Source: a bacterium
Lineage (GTDB): Bacteria; Zhuqueibacterota; Zhuqueibacteria; Zhuqueibacterales; Zhuqueibacteraceae
Direction of reading: 5' to 3'
NCBI GenBank assembly: GCA_023150945.1
Contig: JAKLJX010000003.1
Span: forward strand, 161,066-225,065
DNA: 64,000 nt
Both the position numbers and the translations under genes were made by a program. Under the pieces are notes generated by a model. It worked only from the letters and a program-made list of their open reading frames with translations. It was not told where the DNA came from and did not search any database. This document shows, piece by piece, positions 36,856 to 45,886 of this stretch (within the stretch, counting starts at the first letter, position 1; each line of letters begins with the position of its first letter).

Positions 36856-37734
36856 TTACTGCAATTCACCGCTGGTCAAATCGCCGGCGAAGCTTTGCCC
36901 GCCGACATTGATGCTGGCCTTGCCGTTGCCAAGCACGATGGTGAAGGTGCGATTGATGTTGGTCTCGCGGTAGGAATCACCGCGCTGGAAGGTCACTTTG
37001 GCGGTGTAGGTGCCGCTCACCGTGCCGCTGATCTTGCGGGAGAGATCCAGGCGGCTGCCGCGCGGGCCTTGCACGTTGGTAAACGTCAGGCTGAGGGCGT
37101 GGTCGAGCGTGCGCACCGCGTTGCGCGTTGTGATCGTATCAACCGCGGAGCGGGCATAGGTGCCGTTGATCGTCACCAAGCGCGTGTTCACGCCAGTGGC
37201 GGTGAAGGTGCCGCTCAAACCGGTGAGTTGCTGTGACAGCCGCCGCGTGCGATGCGTGCCCGTGCCCTCCACGATGTTGAACACGATGGTGTAGGCGGTG
37301 TCGGCGCCCACACGCCAGTATTTCTGCGGCTGGCCGTTCTGGTTGAGAAACTGATAGGTGTAAGTGCGGCTGATCTCGGCATAGGGCACGCCGTTCGGAT
37401 TGCCGCGCTCGCGCTGGAGCAGCAGAGTCCACGTGCCGGTGACCGGATCATAACTCGTATCGACGCTGGCGATCGCGCCGGGGTCGCTGTACTTGCCGAG
37501 CAACACCTCGGCAGGCTTTTGCAGACCGCCGGTGCCGGCCAATTCGATGACGTCGCTCACTTGATCGATGGCGCCGCCGTTGTCCGCGCCGAGCGCGCTG
37601 GCAAGCGATTCGGCCGCGTCTTCGGTGGCACTCAGGCTCGCGGAGGATGACACCGGGTCTTCATTCGAACAGGCGGCCAAAGCCAGGGCCGCGACCGCCG
37701 GGAACAACAGCCGCAAATACTTCTTCGCTTTCAT
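36856..37734 (-). CDS. Putative lipoprotein, beta-rich, unknown function
   Basis: The product has 292 residues from ATG 37734, which AGGAG precedes. The signal peptide ends in a clean lipobox 'LALAACSNE' (Cys22), so it should be a lipoprotein. After an acidic Ser/Ala linker, the mature part is rich in Thr, Gly and alternating hydrophobic residues ('TWTLLLQRERG', 'TRLVTINGTY', 'GTVSGTYTAKVTF') as in beta-sandwich or barrel surface proteins. No family is recognised. An upstream ATG at 37809 would bury the lipobox 47 residues in, so it was rejected. Confidence 0.7.
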   Translation of the reverse strand: MKAKKYLRLLFPAVAALALAACSNEDPVSSSASLSATEDAAESLASALGADNGGAIDQVSDVIELAGTGGLQKPAEVLLGKYSDPGAIASVDTSYDPVTGTWTLLLQRERGNPNGVPYAEISRTYTYQFLNQNGQPQKYWRVGADTAYTIVFNIVEGTGTHRTRRLSQQLTGLSGTFTATGVNTRLVTINGTYARSAVDTITTRNAVRTLDHALSLTFTNVQGPRGSRLDLSRKISGTVSGTYTAKVTFQRGDSYRETNINRTFTIVLGNGKASINVGGQSFAGDLTSGELQ

Positions 37735-38151
37735 GTGTGCTCCTGAAAATCTGGGAATGTGGGAAATCAAGAAGTGAGTTTTGCACGCACTGGGCCGGAT
37801 TGCCGGCAACGTTGCTTCGAAGCACGATCGTCAGAACGATCCAACCTCACTGCGCTCGCTCGGGGTTTTCGCAAGCAGCATGCCAGCGCTGCGGTGAGAA
37901 CAAATTCAACCGGTTAGCGCGGCAGACTGCAGACGATCATGCTATTGCCTGTTCGTGGCGGTACAGGGCAAGAGCACGCGCGCGTACACGAAACCGAGGC
38001 GCCCTTCCCGCGCGAGGCCGGTGCCGGGCGGGAAAATCCGCTTGCATGTTGAGTGATTGTCACCTATATTTTTTTCGCGTGGTGAACGCAGGTTGCGAGA
38101 CACGAACAGATGCAACTCATCATACTTTTATTTTCATAAGGAGAGAGTGGG
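37735..38151. other. Intergenic region between divergent lipoprotein and TPR genes
   Basis: About 417 bases with no gene. The right end holds the TPR-gene promoter (38042-38070) and an AAGGAGAGAG ribosome site. The middle has GC-rich sequence without a clear repeat. Confidence 0.45.
38042..38070 (+). promoter_or_regulatory. Sigma70-like promoter of the TPR gene
   Basis: TTGCAT (38042-38047), a 17-bp spacer and TATATT (38065-38070), about 80 bases upstream of ATG 38152. Confidence 0.5.
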
Positions 38152-39441
38152 ATGAAGAAAAGTTGGCTTGGCTTGATGAAGTGGAGCGCTTTGTTGCTGA
38201 TCATACCGGGCATGATACTCGCCCAAAGCATGGAGAAGACCTCGGCAAAGCTCTACATTCAGCAGAAGGAGTGGGACAAAGCGATTGAATGGCTGCAGAA
38301 AGCGCTGGAGAAGAATGGGGCCGATGCCCAGACGCACTTTCTGCTCGGCCAGGTTTATGCGGAAAAAGGCCGCTTGCTGGACATGGCGCGGGAGTTCGAG
38401 GAGAGCAAAAAGCTCGACACCAAGAACAAGATGAAAAAAGAAAAGAAGCAAATGGAGGACATGGTCCGCCATTTCTCCGCCAAGAGCTACAACGAAGGCG
38501 TCGAAGCTTACAAACAGCAAAACTTCGGCAAAGCAGCGGAGAAATTCCTGCTGGCCACCCAGCTCGATCCGAACTACGTCGATGCCCACCGCAACTTGTC
38601 GGTGGCCTACCAACTGGTGGAGCAGGAAATCCTGAAAGAAGACCCCTGCGCGGATTGCGGTACCGCCACCTACACCTGGGATGCGCATGTCTTCAAATGC
38701 CTCGACAGCGCCACCGGCCAAGCCGGAAAGCTGTGTTGCTGCAGCCAGGAGGCGCTGCCGGATCTGCGCAGCCGCGTCGTCGCCACTTTGGAAACCGTGG
38801 TGAAGCTGCAGCCGGATTCAACCATCCACTTGCTGGTGCTGGCGGACTACTACAACTCCCATGATGATCATGCCCACAGCGCCGCTTTGTTCGAGCAGGC
38901 CCTGCAGAAGGAGCCGACCAATCCCAAAATTCTGGCGCGCCTAGCCGACACCTACAATATCATGGGCAAGACCGAAGAAGCGTTCAAGACCTACGATCAG
39001 GCGCTGGTGGCCGATCCCAACAACAAAGATCTGCTTTACAACTACGGCCAGCTCTACCTGACGCGCAATGATTACGCCCATGCCGTCCAGCAATTCCAGC
39101 GGCTGGTGACACTGCAGAGCGATGATTTCGGCGCCAATTTCTATCTCGGCGTGTCCTACTTGAAAATTGCCGAAGAGGCCGACAAGCGCGCACGTGAACT
39201 GCAGGATGAAGCCTCCGCCAAGAAGAAGAAACCCAACACGGCGGTCATTGATTCGCTGAAGGCCGTGGAGAAGGATCATTCCACCAAAGCGGTGCCCTAC
39301 CTGGAGCGCGCCACCCAACTCGAAGGCGGCAATCAACCGGCCGTGTGGACCAACCTGGGCATCGCTTACACCCGCTCGGGCACGACCGACAAAGCCAAGG
39401 AAGCATTCGACAAGGCCGAAGCGCTCGAGAAGAACAACTGA
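38152..39441 (+). CDS. Exported TPR protein with a cysteine-rich insert
   Basis: The 429-residue product starts at ATG 38152 after AAGGAGAGAG. The leader 'WSALLLIIPGMILAQS' is a signal peptide. TPR-like helices occupy about 30-155 and 205-425 ('KAIEWLQKALEKNGADAQTH', 'NPKILARLADTYNIMGKTEE', 'KDLLYNYGQLYLTRNDY'). Between them, residues 164-198 form an insert with Cys166, Cys169, Cys183 and a Cys195-Cys196-Cys197 run. The insert could bind metal or form disulfides in the periplasm. TPR proteins usually scaffold complexes; the partner is unknown. A Lys-rich helix near 350 ('ASAKKKKPN') follows. Confidence 0.8.
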   Translation: MKKSWLGLMKWSALLLIIPGMILAQSMEKTSAKLYIQQKEWDKAIEWLQKALEKNGADAQTHFLLGQVYAEKGRLLDMAREFEESKKLDTKNKMKKEKKQMEDMVRHFSAKSYNEGVEAYKQQNFGKAAEKFLLATQLDPNYVDAHRNLSVAYQLVEQEILKEDPCADCGTATYTWDAHVFKCLDSATGQAGKLCCCSQEALPDLRSRVVATLETVVKLQPDSTIHLLVLADYYNSHDDHAHSAALFEQALQKEPTNPKILARLADTYNIMGKTEEAFKTYDQALVADPNNKDLLYNYGQLYLTRNDYAHAVQQFQRLVTLQSDDFGANFYLGVSYLKIAEEADKRARELQDEASAKKKKPNTAVIDSLKAVEKDHSTKAVPYLERATQLEGGNQPAVWTNLGIAYTRSGTTDKAKEAFDKAEALEKNN

Positions 39442-39501
39442 CGCCAACCGGCAATCCGGCGGGGCCGGCCGCAGCGCGGCTGTCCTCCACCCATGAAGAC
39501 C

Positions 39502-39539
39502 AAACCCCATCACCGGCAACAACGGTGGATGGGGTTTTG
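39502..39539 (+). terminator. Intrinsic terminator of the TPR gene
   Basis: AAACCCCATCACCG pairs with CGGTGGATGGGGTTT (one bulged G) around a 7-nt loop and ends in TTTT. It also sits just past the stop of the convergent enoyl-CoA hydratase gene. Confidence 0.75.
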
Positions 39540-39559
39540 TCTTGTGTTATGCGCGTGTT

Positions 39560-40327
39560 TCAGACGCGCTTTTTCTCGAGCAATTGCCGACGCACATTGC
39601 CCACGGCGTTGCGCGCGGCCTGGCTGAACCAGGCCTCCAGAAAAGCCTCGCGCATCGAGCCGGCATTCCTGGTCATCTGTGCCAGGGCTGCGCTGCGCAG
39701 CGAGGTCTTGATCGGGGCGCAGGCTTCGCCGGGGTGATCGGCAAACTCATGCAACCGTGTGATCGCAGTTTGCAGCAGGCTCTCCGGTGGCGTCACTTCA
39801 TGCACCAGGCCGGCAGGCACGGCTTCCTCCGGCGAGAACAATCTGCCGCTGTACAACACATACGTCGCCTTGTCCGGCGGCAGACTGCAGCGCGCAATCT
39901 CCAGCGCCACGGCCGGCAGCGGCAGCCCCAGGCGGATTTCATTCAGCCCGATCACGCCGGCGCCCGCCGCCATGACGCGATAATCGCAGGCCAGGGCCAG
40001 CACGCAACCGCCCGCGGCCGCGGAGCCGTTGATGGCGGCAATCACCGGCCGGGGAAAGCTGAACAGGTGGCTGAAGACCACGTCGAAATCTTCCAGAAAG
40101 CGGCTCATCTGGTTGCGGTTCAGCTCATAGTTGGCAATCAGGTCCAGGCCGGCGCAGAAAAAACGCTCGTAACCGGTGAGCACCAGGCCGTTGAGCTTGA
40201 GTGCCTCCGCCTGGCGTAAGCCGGTTTTCAACGCTTGCAACACGCGTTCATTGAGGGCATTGGCACCGCCGGCATGCAGCCGTAATATCCCGAGGCCTGC
40301 GCGTTGCTCCAGAGTGTATGCTTCCAT
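39560..40327 (-). CDS. Enoyl-CoA hydratase/isomerase family protein
   Basis: The crotonase-fold protein has 255 residues from ATG 40327 (GGGAGA upstream; the frame extends to 40456 but those residues are unlike the family). The oxyanion-hole blocks are 'YERFFCAGLDL' and 'INGSAAAGGCVLALACDYRV'. The position of the second hydratase glutamate reads 'IGLNEIRLGLPLP', which keeps a Glu, while the first is not obvious. It could be a hydratase, an isomerase or another crotonase. No beta-oxidation genes are adjacent. Confidence 0.85.
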   Translation of the reverse strand: MEAYTLEQRAGLGILRLHAGGANALNERVLQALKTGLRQAEALKLNGLVLTGYERFFCAGLDLIANYELNRNQMSRFLEDFDVVFSHLFSFPRPVIAAINGSAAAGGCVLALACDYRVMAAGAGVIGLNEIRLGLPLPAVALEIARCSLPPDKATYVLYSGRLFSPEEAVPAGLVHEVTPPESLLQTAITRLHEFADHPGEACAPIKTSLRSAALAQMTRNAGSMREAFLEAWFSQAARNAVGNVRRQLLEKKRV

Positions 40328-40573
40328 GCTGGTCTCCCTTGGTTTTGACGCTGGCAGAATTACATCCGTTGAACTGGTGCCGGTCCGAAAGTGCGGACTC
40401 TCAGAGAATGCTCCCGCAACGGCTTGGCCGCTGCAGCAGCATCCTCCGAGTATCACGATACGCGATGTCTTGAAAAGCCCGGCGCGGCCGCGGTTCCGGC
40501 TTTTCGGATAGACCCGAACCAGGGCGCATACTAACGCAAAAATTCACAAATTGTCAAGGGGCAACCCGACCAC

Positions 40574-41974
40574 ATGCCCAGGCTGATTCCCCCGCAGTTG
40601 GCGCGCCGGCTCTTTGTGCTGGTCACGCTGGTTGTCTGCTATCTCACCGCTGTCCCCTTTCACTTTGACCCTTCACACCCGGGCGTGGCCCGGCGGTGGG
40701 CGCGCGCTGAGTTGGTGCCCTTTCACAATGCCCAAGGCCGGCGCATGTCCGGCTCTGACACGCTTGGCAATCTGCTCTTGTTCTTGCCGGTCGGCTTCTG
40801 TTTGCATGGCTGGCGCCTCGCCGCTGGGCGTGACCGTCGGCCGCGTCTGTTGAGCACTGTCATTGCCTGTTCGCTCGGCAGCTTTGCCATCGAAAGCATG
40901 CAGCTTCTCCTCGCCGATCGTTTCACTTCAGTGAACGATGTCATGAACAACACCTTCGGCGCTGCCCTGGGCGCCGCGCTGGCGCTGCGCTTCTATGCGC
41001 CATTTGCCAATGCGCTGCAAACCGTCTGGCGCTCTCTGCGACAACGGCCGGGCGTGCTGGCTTGCCTGGGACTCGGCCTCAGTTTTCTGCTCTGGCGTCT
41101 CGCACCGTTCAATTTTACCCCGCGCCTCGACAACGTTTGGAACAACTGGCTGCACTGGCTTCATTCCGTGCGCCATCTCAGCCGTCTGGATGAAACCTGG
41201 CGCACGCTCGATTTGCGCGAGTACTGGCCGCTGGCCGGCGCAGAGAATCTTCTTTTTGGAATTGTTTTGGGCGGAATGGTGCATTGGTGCGTGCGCTGGT
41301 ACTGGCCGGCGAATCCGCACCGCAAATGGGTGACGCCTCTTGCTGCGGCCGGCTTGTTGATCCTGCTCAATGGCTTTGCTTTGCTGGCGAAAACCAATCC
41401 ACCTGATGTCCTGCCTGATTTGGCCTGCGTCCTCGGCATGTTCCTCGGCAGCCGGATTTTCCGGACGGCGCCGCCGCACACTGCTGCGGCCGTCCGCCGC
41501 TTGCAATGGTGGTATGTGGTTTTCTTTCTCCTCGTGCTTGGCCGGCCGGATTTCGGCGAGCTGACCCTCGCGCACAACGGCACGACAGCGCCCGGCTTGC
41601 TGGCGGAACTGGCAGCTTCGGTTCAGCCGCGCCATCTCTTCCGGCCGGACGCGCATCCGCTGCGCTTGTTCGTCAAATTCTTTCTGGCTTTTCTTCCCAT
41701 TGCGTTTCTGCTGGCGCGCGGGACGCGTGCGCGGTGGAGAATTTCACTCGCGCGCCGAATCGTGGGCGGAGTTCTGCTCAGCGCCGGCCTGGGCCTGGGG
41801 CTGCAGCTTTTTCGTCATTCTGTAGTGGGAGTCAATGCGGATTTGCCTGCGGTGGTCGCATTGATCGCAGGCGCAGTAGCGGGAATTCTGCTGGAGGATT
41901 GGTGGGAACAACAAGCCTCGCGCCGGTCCGAGGCCGAAGTGAGAGGCGGTTTCCCGGCGCCCGGCTCGTCCTGA
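40574..41974 (+). CDS. VanZ-like multi-helix membrane protein
   Basis: The 466-residue protein has about ten hydrophobic helices. The N-terminal 130 residues show VanZ-like features: 'DTLGNLLLFLPVGFCLHGW', 'ACSLGSFAIESMQLLLADR' and 'SVNDVMNNTFGAALGAALAL'. The second half repeats similar helix patterns ('AENLLFGIVLGGMVHW', 'PDVLPDLACVLGMFLGSRI', 'LPAVVALIAGAVAGILLEDW'), which suggests a duplicated VanZ-type unit. VanZ proteins affect glycopeptide susceptibility by an unclear mechanism; the role here is unknown. It diverges from the crotonase gene. Confidence 0.75.
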   Translation: MPRLIPPQLARRLFVLVTLVVCYLTAVPFHFDPSHPGVARRWARAELVPFHNAQGRRMSGSDTLGNLLLFLPVGFCLHGWRLAAGRDRRPRLLSTVIACSLGSFAIESMQLLLADRFTSVNDVMNNTFGAALGAALALRFYAPFANALQTVWRSLRQRPGVLACLGLGLSFLLWRLAPFNFTPRLDNVWNNWLHWLHSVRHLSRLDETWRTLDLREYWPLAGAENLLFGIVLGGMVHWCVRWYWPANPHRKWVTPLAAAGLLILLNGFALLAKTNPPDVLPDLACVLGMFLGSRIFRTAPPHTAAAVRRLQWWYVVFFLLVLGRPDFGELTLAHNGTTAPGLLAELAASVQPRHLFRPDAHPLRLFVKFFLAFLPIAFLLARGTRARWRISLARRIVGGVLLSAGLGLGLQLFRHSVVGVNADLPAVVALIAGAVAGILLEDWWEQQASRRSEAEVRGGFPAPGSS

Positions 41975-42087
41975 GCCGCAGCGTCAAAGCGAGAAACAAT
42001 ACCGGGGTGGACAGAATCTCCGAAAATCCTCTCCGGTTGCGGCCGGCCGCGGCGCGCGTTTGCTTGCGCCGGTGTTCCGGCAAGGCT

Positions 42088-43704
42088 TCAGAAATTGCGA
42101 TTCAATCGAAACGTGACGACCAGATCGTCATAACCGCGGTCCGTGCGCTTGGCGAAATTCAACCGCACCCGGCCGTCGTTGTCGGTGACGGCCACGCCCA
42201 CATCGGTTTTGAGCCGGTTCCAGGCGAGGTAGTCAAAAGCGCCGGCAAGTGAAGCGTTGCCATCGGCGAACCACGTCATGCCGGAATCGACGAACAGAAT
42301 CAAGTTGAATTCGCTCACGATCGGCAGATCATGCAGCCGGCTGCGGCCGGCGTTCATGCGGTATTCGAGATTGGCCAGCAGCATGCGGTTGCCGGTGAAT
42401 TCTTTGAGGCGATGGCCCGGCAGGCTGGAGAGGCCGCCGAGATCGAAGAGAAACTGCGGCGGCAACTCGCCGCGGCTGGAGCCGGTGCGCAGTCGCAGAT
42501 CGAGGTTCTTGCCGTAACCGATCGGGATGTAGCGCCGTGCGTCGAGGATGATCCGGTCAAAATCATAGTCGCTGTCAAAGCCCGGGCGGCTGAATTCCGT
42601 CAGCAATTGCACGAACCAGCCGCGCCGGGGCGCCCGCCGGTGATCACGGCCATCCCAATTGAATTCGGAGAAATAGCTCACCAGCTTGCCCTCGGCGATG
42701 GCGGGGTTCTCCCGGAATTTCTTCTTGCCGCCGAACAGCGACCACACCGCGCGATTTTCCAGAGAGAGCAAATCATCGCGGCGATAGCCGGCAGTCCATT
42801 TGATATCTTCCCCGAAATTCTGGCTGCCGTACAGGCTGAAGCCCTTGCGCCGGTAGTAATCTTGAAAATCCTCCTTGAGCAGCAGCGCCGCAGCGGTGTT
42901 TTCGTCATGCGGAATGATCCACTCATCTTCGCTGTCGGTGCGATCGTGAATCTCCGCGCCGAGAATGGTGCGAAGGCGGCGGCCATAATACAGCTCGGCC
43001 CCGGCTTCGTATTGCCAGCGTTTGGCCTTGAAGCCGTAGCCGCCGGAGCCGAACATGCCGGCGTTGGCCACGCCGTAATACTTGCGCGGCAGCAGGCCGC
43101 CGAGATAGAGGCCATCGACGCGGTTGTAGCGCAGTTCCATGTCAAACGAGGTGGTGAAGCGGCGGTAGCGCCGGTTCCACTCGCGATCCCAATCGCGTTT
43201 GCCTCGGTGCCGCGCGGTGCGCAGGGAGGGTCGCGCTTCCGGTGAGGTCTCGATCTGATCCCCGCCGATGCGGCTGCCTGCAAAGCGCTTCACCCGGCCT
43301 GCCACTGCCACCACGTCGCCGGTGACCTCGGCCGTCGAGGTCAAAGTGATGTTGCCGCACACCACCAGCAGCGTGCCCTGCAGTTTGCCGGAAATCACCA
43401 CGTCGCCGCCGGCCACCACCAGATCGCCGATGAGGCTGTCCGTTGCCGCCAGCTCGAAATCGCCGAAACGCTGCGCCGCGCCGGGCCCGCCGCCTTCCAG
43501 ATAATCGCTGATCGCCTGCTGCACCAGGCGTTCGTCACACTCGCTCGTATCGGCTGCCGCGAGATCCGCCGGCTCTTCCTGGCGTTCCGTCGCGCCGGCT
43601 TGCGGCGACAACAGCAACCAGAAAACCATGAGCAGGGAAACAATCACCAGCACCAGAAAAAGAAGCTGCTTGGTCTGATTGCGTGTGGTATCCATATCCA
43701 TCAT
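42088..43704 (-). CDS. Outer-membrane barrel (Omp85/BamA-like) with N-terminal bactofilin-like segment
   Basis: The product has 538 residues from ATG 43704 (GGGAGGTGG upstream). The hydrophobic leader 'LLFLVLVIVSLLMVFWLLL' targets it to export. Residues 75-150 resemble the polymer-forming repeat of bactofilins ('IGDLVVAGGDVVISGKLQGT', 'EVTGDVVAVAGRV'). Residues 180-538 are amphipathic strands ending in Phe, with the surface-antigen-like 'LGGLSSLPGHRLKEFTGNRM' and 'LANLEYRM' seen in Omp85-type barrels. Whether it inserts other proteins or is only a surface protein cannot be told; no POTRA domain is apparent. Confidence 0.75.
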   Translation of the reverse strand: MMDMDTTRNQTKQLLFLVLVIVSLLMVFWLLLSPQAGATERQEEPADLAAADTSECDERLVQQAISDYLEGGGPGAAQRFGDFELAATDSLIGDLVVAGGDVVISGKLQGTLLVVCGNITLTSTAEVTGDVVAVAGRVKRFAGSRIGGDQIETSPEARPSLRTARHRGKRDWDREWNRRYRRFTTSFDMELRYNRVDGLYLGGLLPRKYYGVANAGMFGSGGYGFKAKRWQYEAGAELYYGRRLRTILGAEIHDRTDSEDEWIIPHDENTAAALLLKEDFQDYYRRKGFSLYGSQNFGEDIKWTAGYRRDDLLSLENRAVWSLFGGKKKFRENPAIAEGKLVSYFSEFNWDGRDHRRAPRRGWFVQLLTEFSRPGFDSDYDFDRIILDARRYIPIGYGKNLDLRLRTGSSRGELPPQFLFDLGGLSSLPGHRLKEFTGNRMLLANLEYRMNAGRSRLHDLPIVSEFNLILFVDSGMTWFADGNASLAGAFDYLAWNRLKTDVGVAVTDNDGRVRLNFAKRTDRGYDDLVVTFRLNRNF

Positions 43705-44206
43705 GTTGCCACCTCCCTCGAAATTGACTATAGATGATGATTTTACCGATTGGTTCGAATCGACACAATCAACCTGCGTGCCAGCCATGCCAGCGGCGCA
43801 GGGCCTGGCTCAAACGTTTGTCGTTTATGAGGTTCAAGCCAATCAGCGGGGACTGCTTCTTTGCCTGCTTGTCCAGAGCAAAGCTGCCCGGTGAGCGTCA
43901 ATCACACACGTTTTTGCAAAGTTGTGGCAGAGTACCACAGGCAAATGCAGAACACGACCCTTGCGTTCTCCCTCGCAGCGAAGACGCGCGCAGGCAAACC
44001 GCCGTCGGTCAACGCCAACGATCGCGGACGGACAAAGGCATTGCTTTCTTGTCACCCTCCTGATTAGATTGTCCGTGCACGTATTGGTATTTCTTCGGTG
44101 TGCAAACCTCGTCTGGAGGCCGCGTGCCGCAACGACTCCCTCTGTTCGGGCATGAAGCCGGCCCGCGCGAACGTGTCACCCCGCAGTCTGAAAGGCATTT
44201 GAATTC
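43705..44206. other. Intergenic region between divergent barrel and peptidase genes
   Basis: About 500 bases. It carries the leaders of both genes. Short frames exist on both strands but none resembles a protein family. A GGTTCGAATC at about 43752 looks like a tRNA T-loop but no tRNA fold surrounds it. Confidence 0.4.
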
Positions 44207-45877
44207 ATGAGACGAACACTGCTGCTCTTGCTTGGGGGAATGGCGTGGCTGTCCGGCCTGTTGCCTGCCGCCGCACAAAGCAGCCGGTTCACTGATGCCG
44301 CTGCCGTGCGCGCCTCGATTTCCGGCGAGCGCATTTACCGCCATCTCGCCGTGCTCGGCAGCGACTCGCTCGCCGGCCGCGGCACCGGCACTCGCGGCGG
44401 CGAGAAGGCCGCGGCCTATTTGGCGCAGCAACTCCAAAGCTTCGGACTCCTGCCGGTAGGTGACGACTGCTCCTACTTCCAACAAATCCCGATGCACGCC
44501 AGCAAGCCGCTGCCCGGCTCCAAGCTGCAGCTCGTGACCAAAAGCGGATCGGTGGATTTGGTGCTGGGCGCGGATTACCTGCTTTACAACACCGGCGCGC
44601 AGACTTTCATCCCCAAACCCGTGCCGCTGGTATTCGTCGGCTATGGCATCAGCGCGCCGGAGTATGATTACAACGACTATCAAACGTTGAATGTCGTGGG
44701 TAAAATCGTGGTGTTCCTCTCCGGCGAACCGCACGCGCATGATCTTTCCTATTTTGAAGGCGAGGCTGAAACCGTGCACGCCCTGCCGGAGGTCAAGCAA
44801 AAAGTCGCACTCAGTCGCGGTGCGGTGGGCAGCATCATGATTCCCTCGCCCCGCCATCCCTTCGGCCGTGACTGGCAATATTGGTTGGATCAGTTCGCTT
44901 TCGAAGACGTCAGGCTGTTTTATTCGGCGACTGGCAACCTCAGCGTGGTGATGAATCCCGCTGCCGCCGGCCGTTTGTTCGAAGGCGCGGCATACTCCCT
45001 CGCGGACGTAGTGGCGATGGAGCGCGCCAATGCGGTGCGCAGCTTCGGCTTGCAGGTGAGCGCCTCCTTTCGCGGCAGTTTTCAACAGCGCGATTTTCTG
45101 GCGGCCAATGTCATCGGCCTGCTGCCGGGCAGTGATCCCGAGCGGCGCGATACGTTTGTGGCGATCTCCGCGCACTACGATCACCTGGGTGTGGGGCCGG
45201 CGGTGGCCGGTGATTCCATCTACAACGGCGTGTTCGATAATGCCGCGGGTGTGGCCGGCGTGTTGGAAATCGCGCATGCCTTTGCGGGCCTGTCAGAAAA
45301 ACCCCGGCGTTCGCTGCTTTTTCTGTTTTTGACCGGCGAGGAAAGAGGTTTGCTTGGCTCGACCTATTACGTCGATCATCCGGTGAAACCACTTTACCGC
45401 ACGATTGCCAATCTCAACGTCGATGGCCTGGCGATGTTCGATACCTTTGCGGACATCGTGGGCGTGGGCGCCGAGCTTTCCACTCTCGGCGATTTGCTGG
45501 TGCAGCTTGCCGCGGAGATGAACCTCACGGTCTCGCCGGTTCCCGCGCCGTTTGCCGAGGCCGCCTCTTTCGGCCGTTCGGATCAGGTGGCCTTTGCGCG
45601 CGGCGGCATTCCCGCGCTGCTCATCATGGAAGGCCTGCAATACCACAACACGACTGCCGCTGCCGGCTTACAGCGCATGCTCGAGTGGGGCCGGCGCTTC
45701 TATCACTCGCCCTCTGATGATCTCCACCAGCCGATGAATCTCGCAGCCGCCGCGCAGCACACGCAGATTCTCTTTGCCTTCTGCCATCTGCTCGCCAACC
45801 TGGAAGACGAGCCGAAATGGAAAAAGGGCACGCCCTATCTCAACGCGCGACTGCAGTCGCTGGCGGAAAAACGGTAG
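44207..45877 (+). CDS. Secreted M28 family metallopeptidase with inserted PA-like domain
   Basis: The 556-residue product has the signal peptide 'LLLLLGGMAWLSGLLPAAAQ'. The PA-like insert is about 100-290 ('VFVGYGISAPEYDYNDY'). The M28 zinc site is complete: His in 'SAHYDHLG', Asp in 'NGVFDNAAG', Glu pair in 'LTGEERGLLG', Asp in 'NLNVDGLAM' and His in 'RFYHSPSDDLHQP'. These aminopeptidases act outside the cytoplasm. Its stop is 9 bases before the PstS-like gene, so the two are probably co-transcribed. Confidence 0.92.
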   Translation: MRRTLLLLLGGMAWLSGLLPAAAQSSRFTDAAAVRASISGERIYRHLAVLGSDSLAGRGTGTRGGEKAAAYLAQQLQSFGLLPVGDDCSYFQQIPMHASKPLPGSKLQLVTKSGSVDLVLGADYLLYNTGAQTFIPKPVPLVFVGYGISAPEYDYNDYQTLNVVGKIVVFLSGEPHAHDLSYFEGEAETVHALPEVKQKVALSRGAVGSIMIPSPRHPFGRDWQYWLDQFAFEDVRLFYSATGNLSVVMNPAAAGRLFEGAAYSLADVVAMERANAVRSFGLQVSASFRGSFQQRDFLAANVIGLLPGSDPERRDTFVAISAHYDHLGVGPAVAGDSIYNGVFDNAAGVAGVLEIAHAFAGLSEKPRRSLLFLFLTGEERGLLGSTYYVDHPVKPLYRTIANLNVDGLAMFDTFADIVGVGAELSTLGDLLVQLAAEMNLTVSPVPAPFAEAASFGRSDQVAFARGGIPALLIMEGLQYHNTTAAAGLQRMLEWGRRFYHSPSDDLHQPMNLAAAAQHTQILFAFCHLLANLEDEPKWKKGTPYLNARLQSLAEKR

Positions 45878-45886
45878 CATAAAGCC

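Noticed and set aside
43745..43775. GGTTCGAATC, which looks like a tRNA T-loop
   Set aside because: No acceptor, D or anticodon stems can be built around it.
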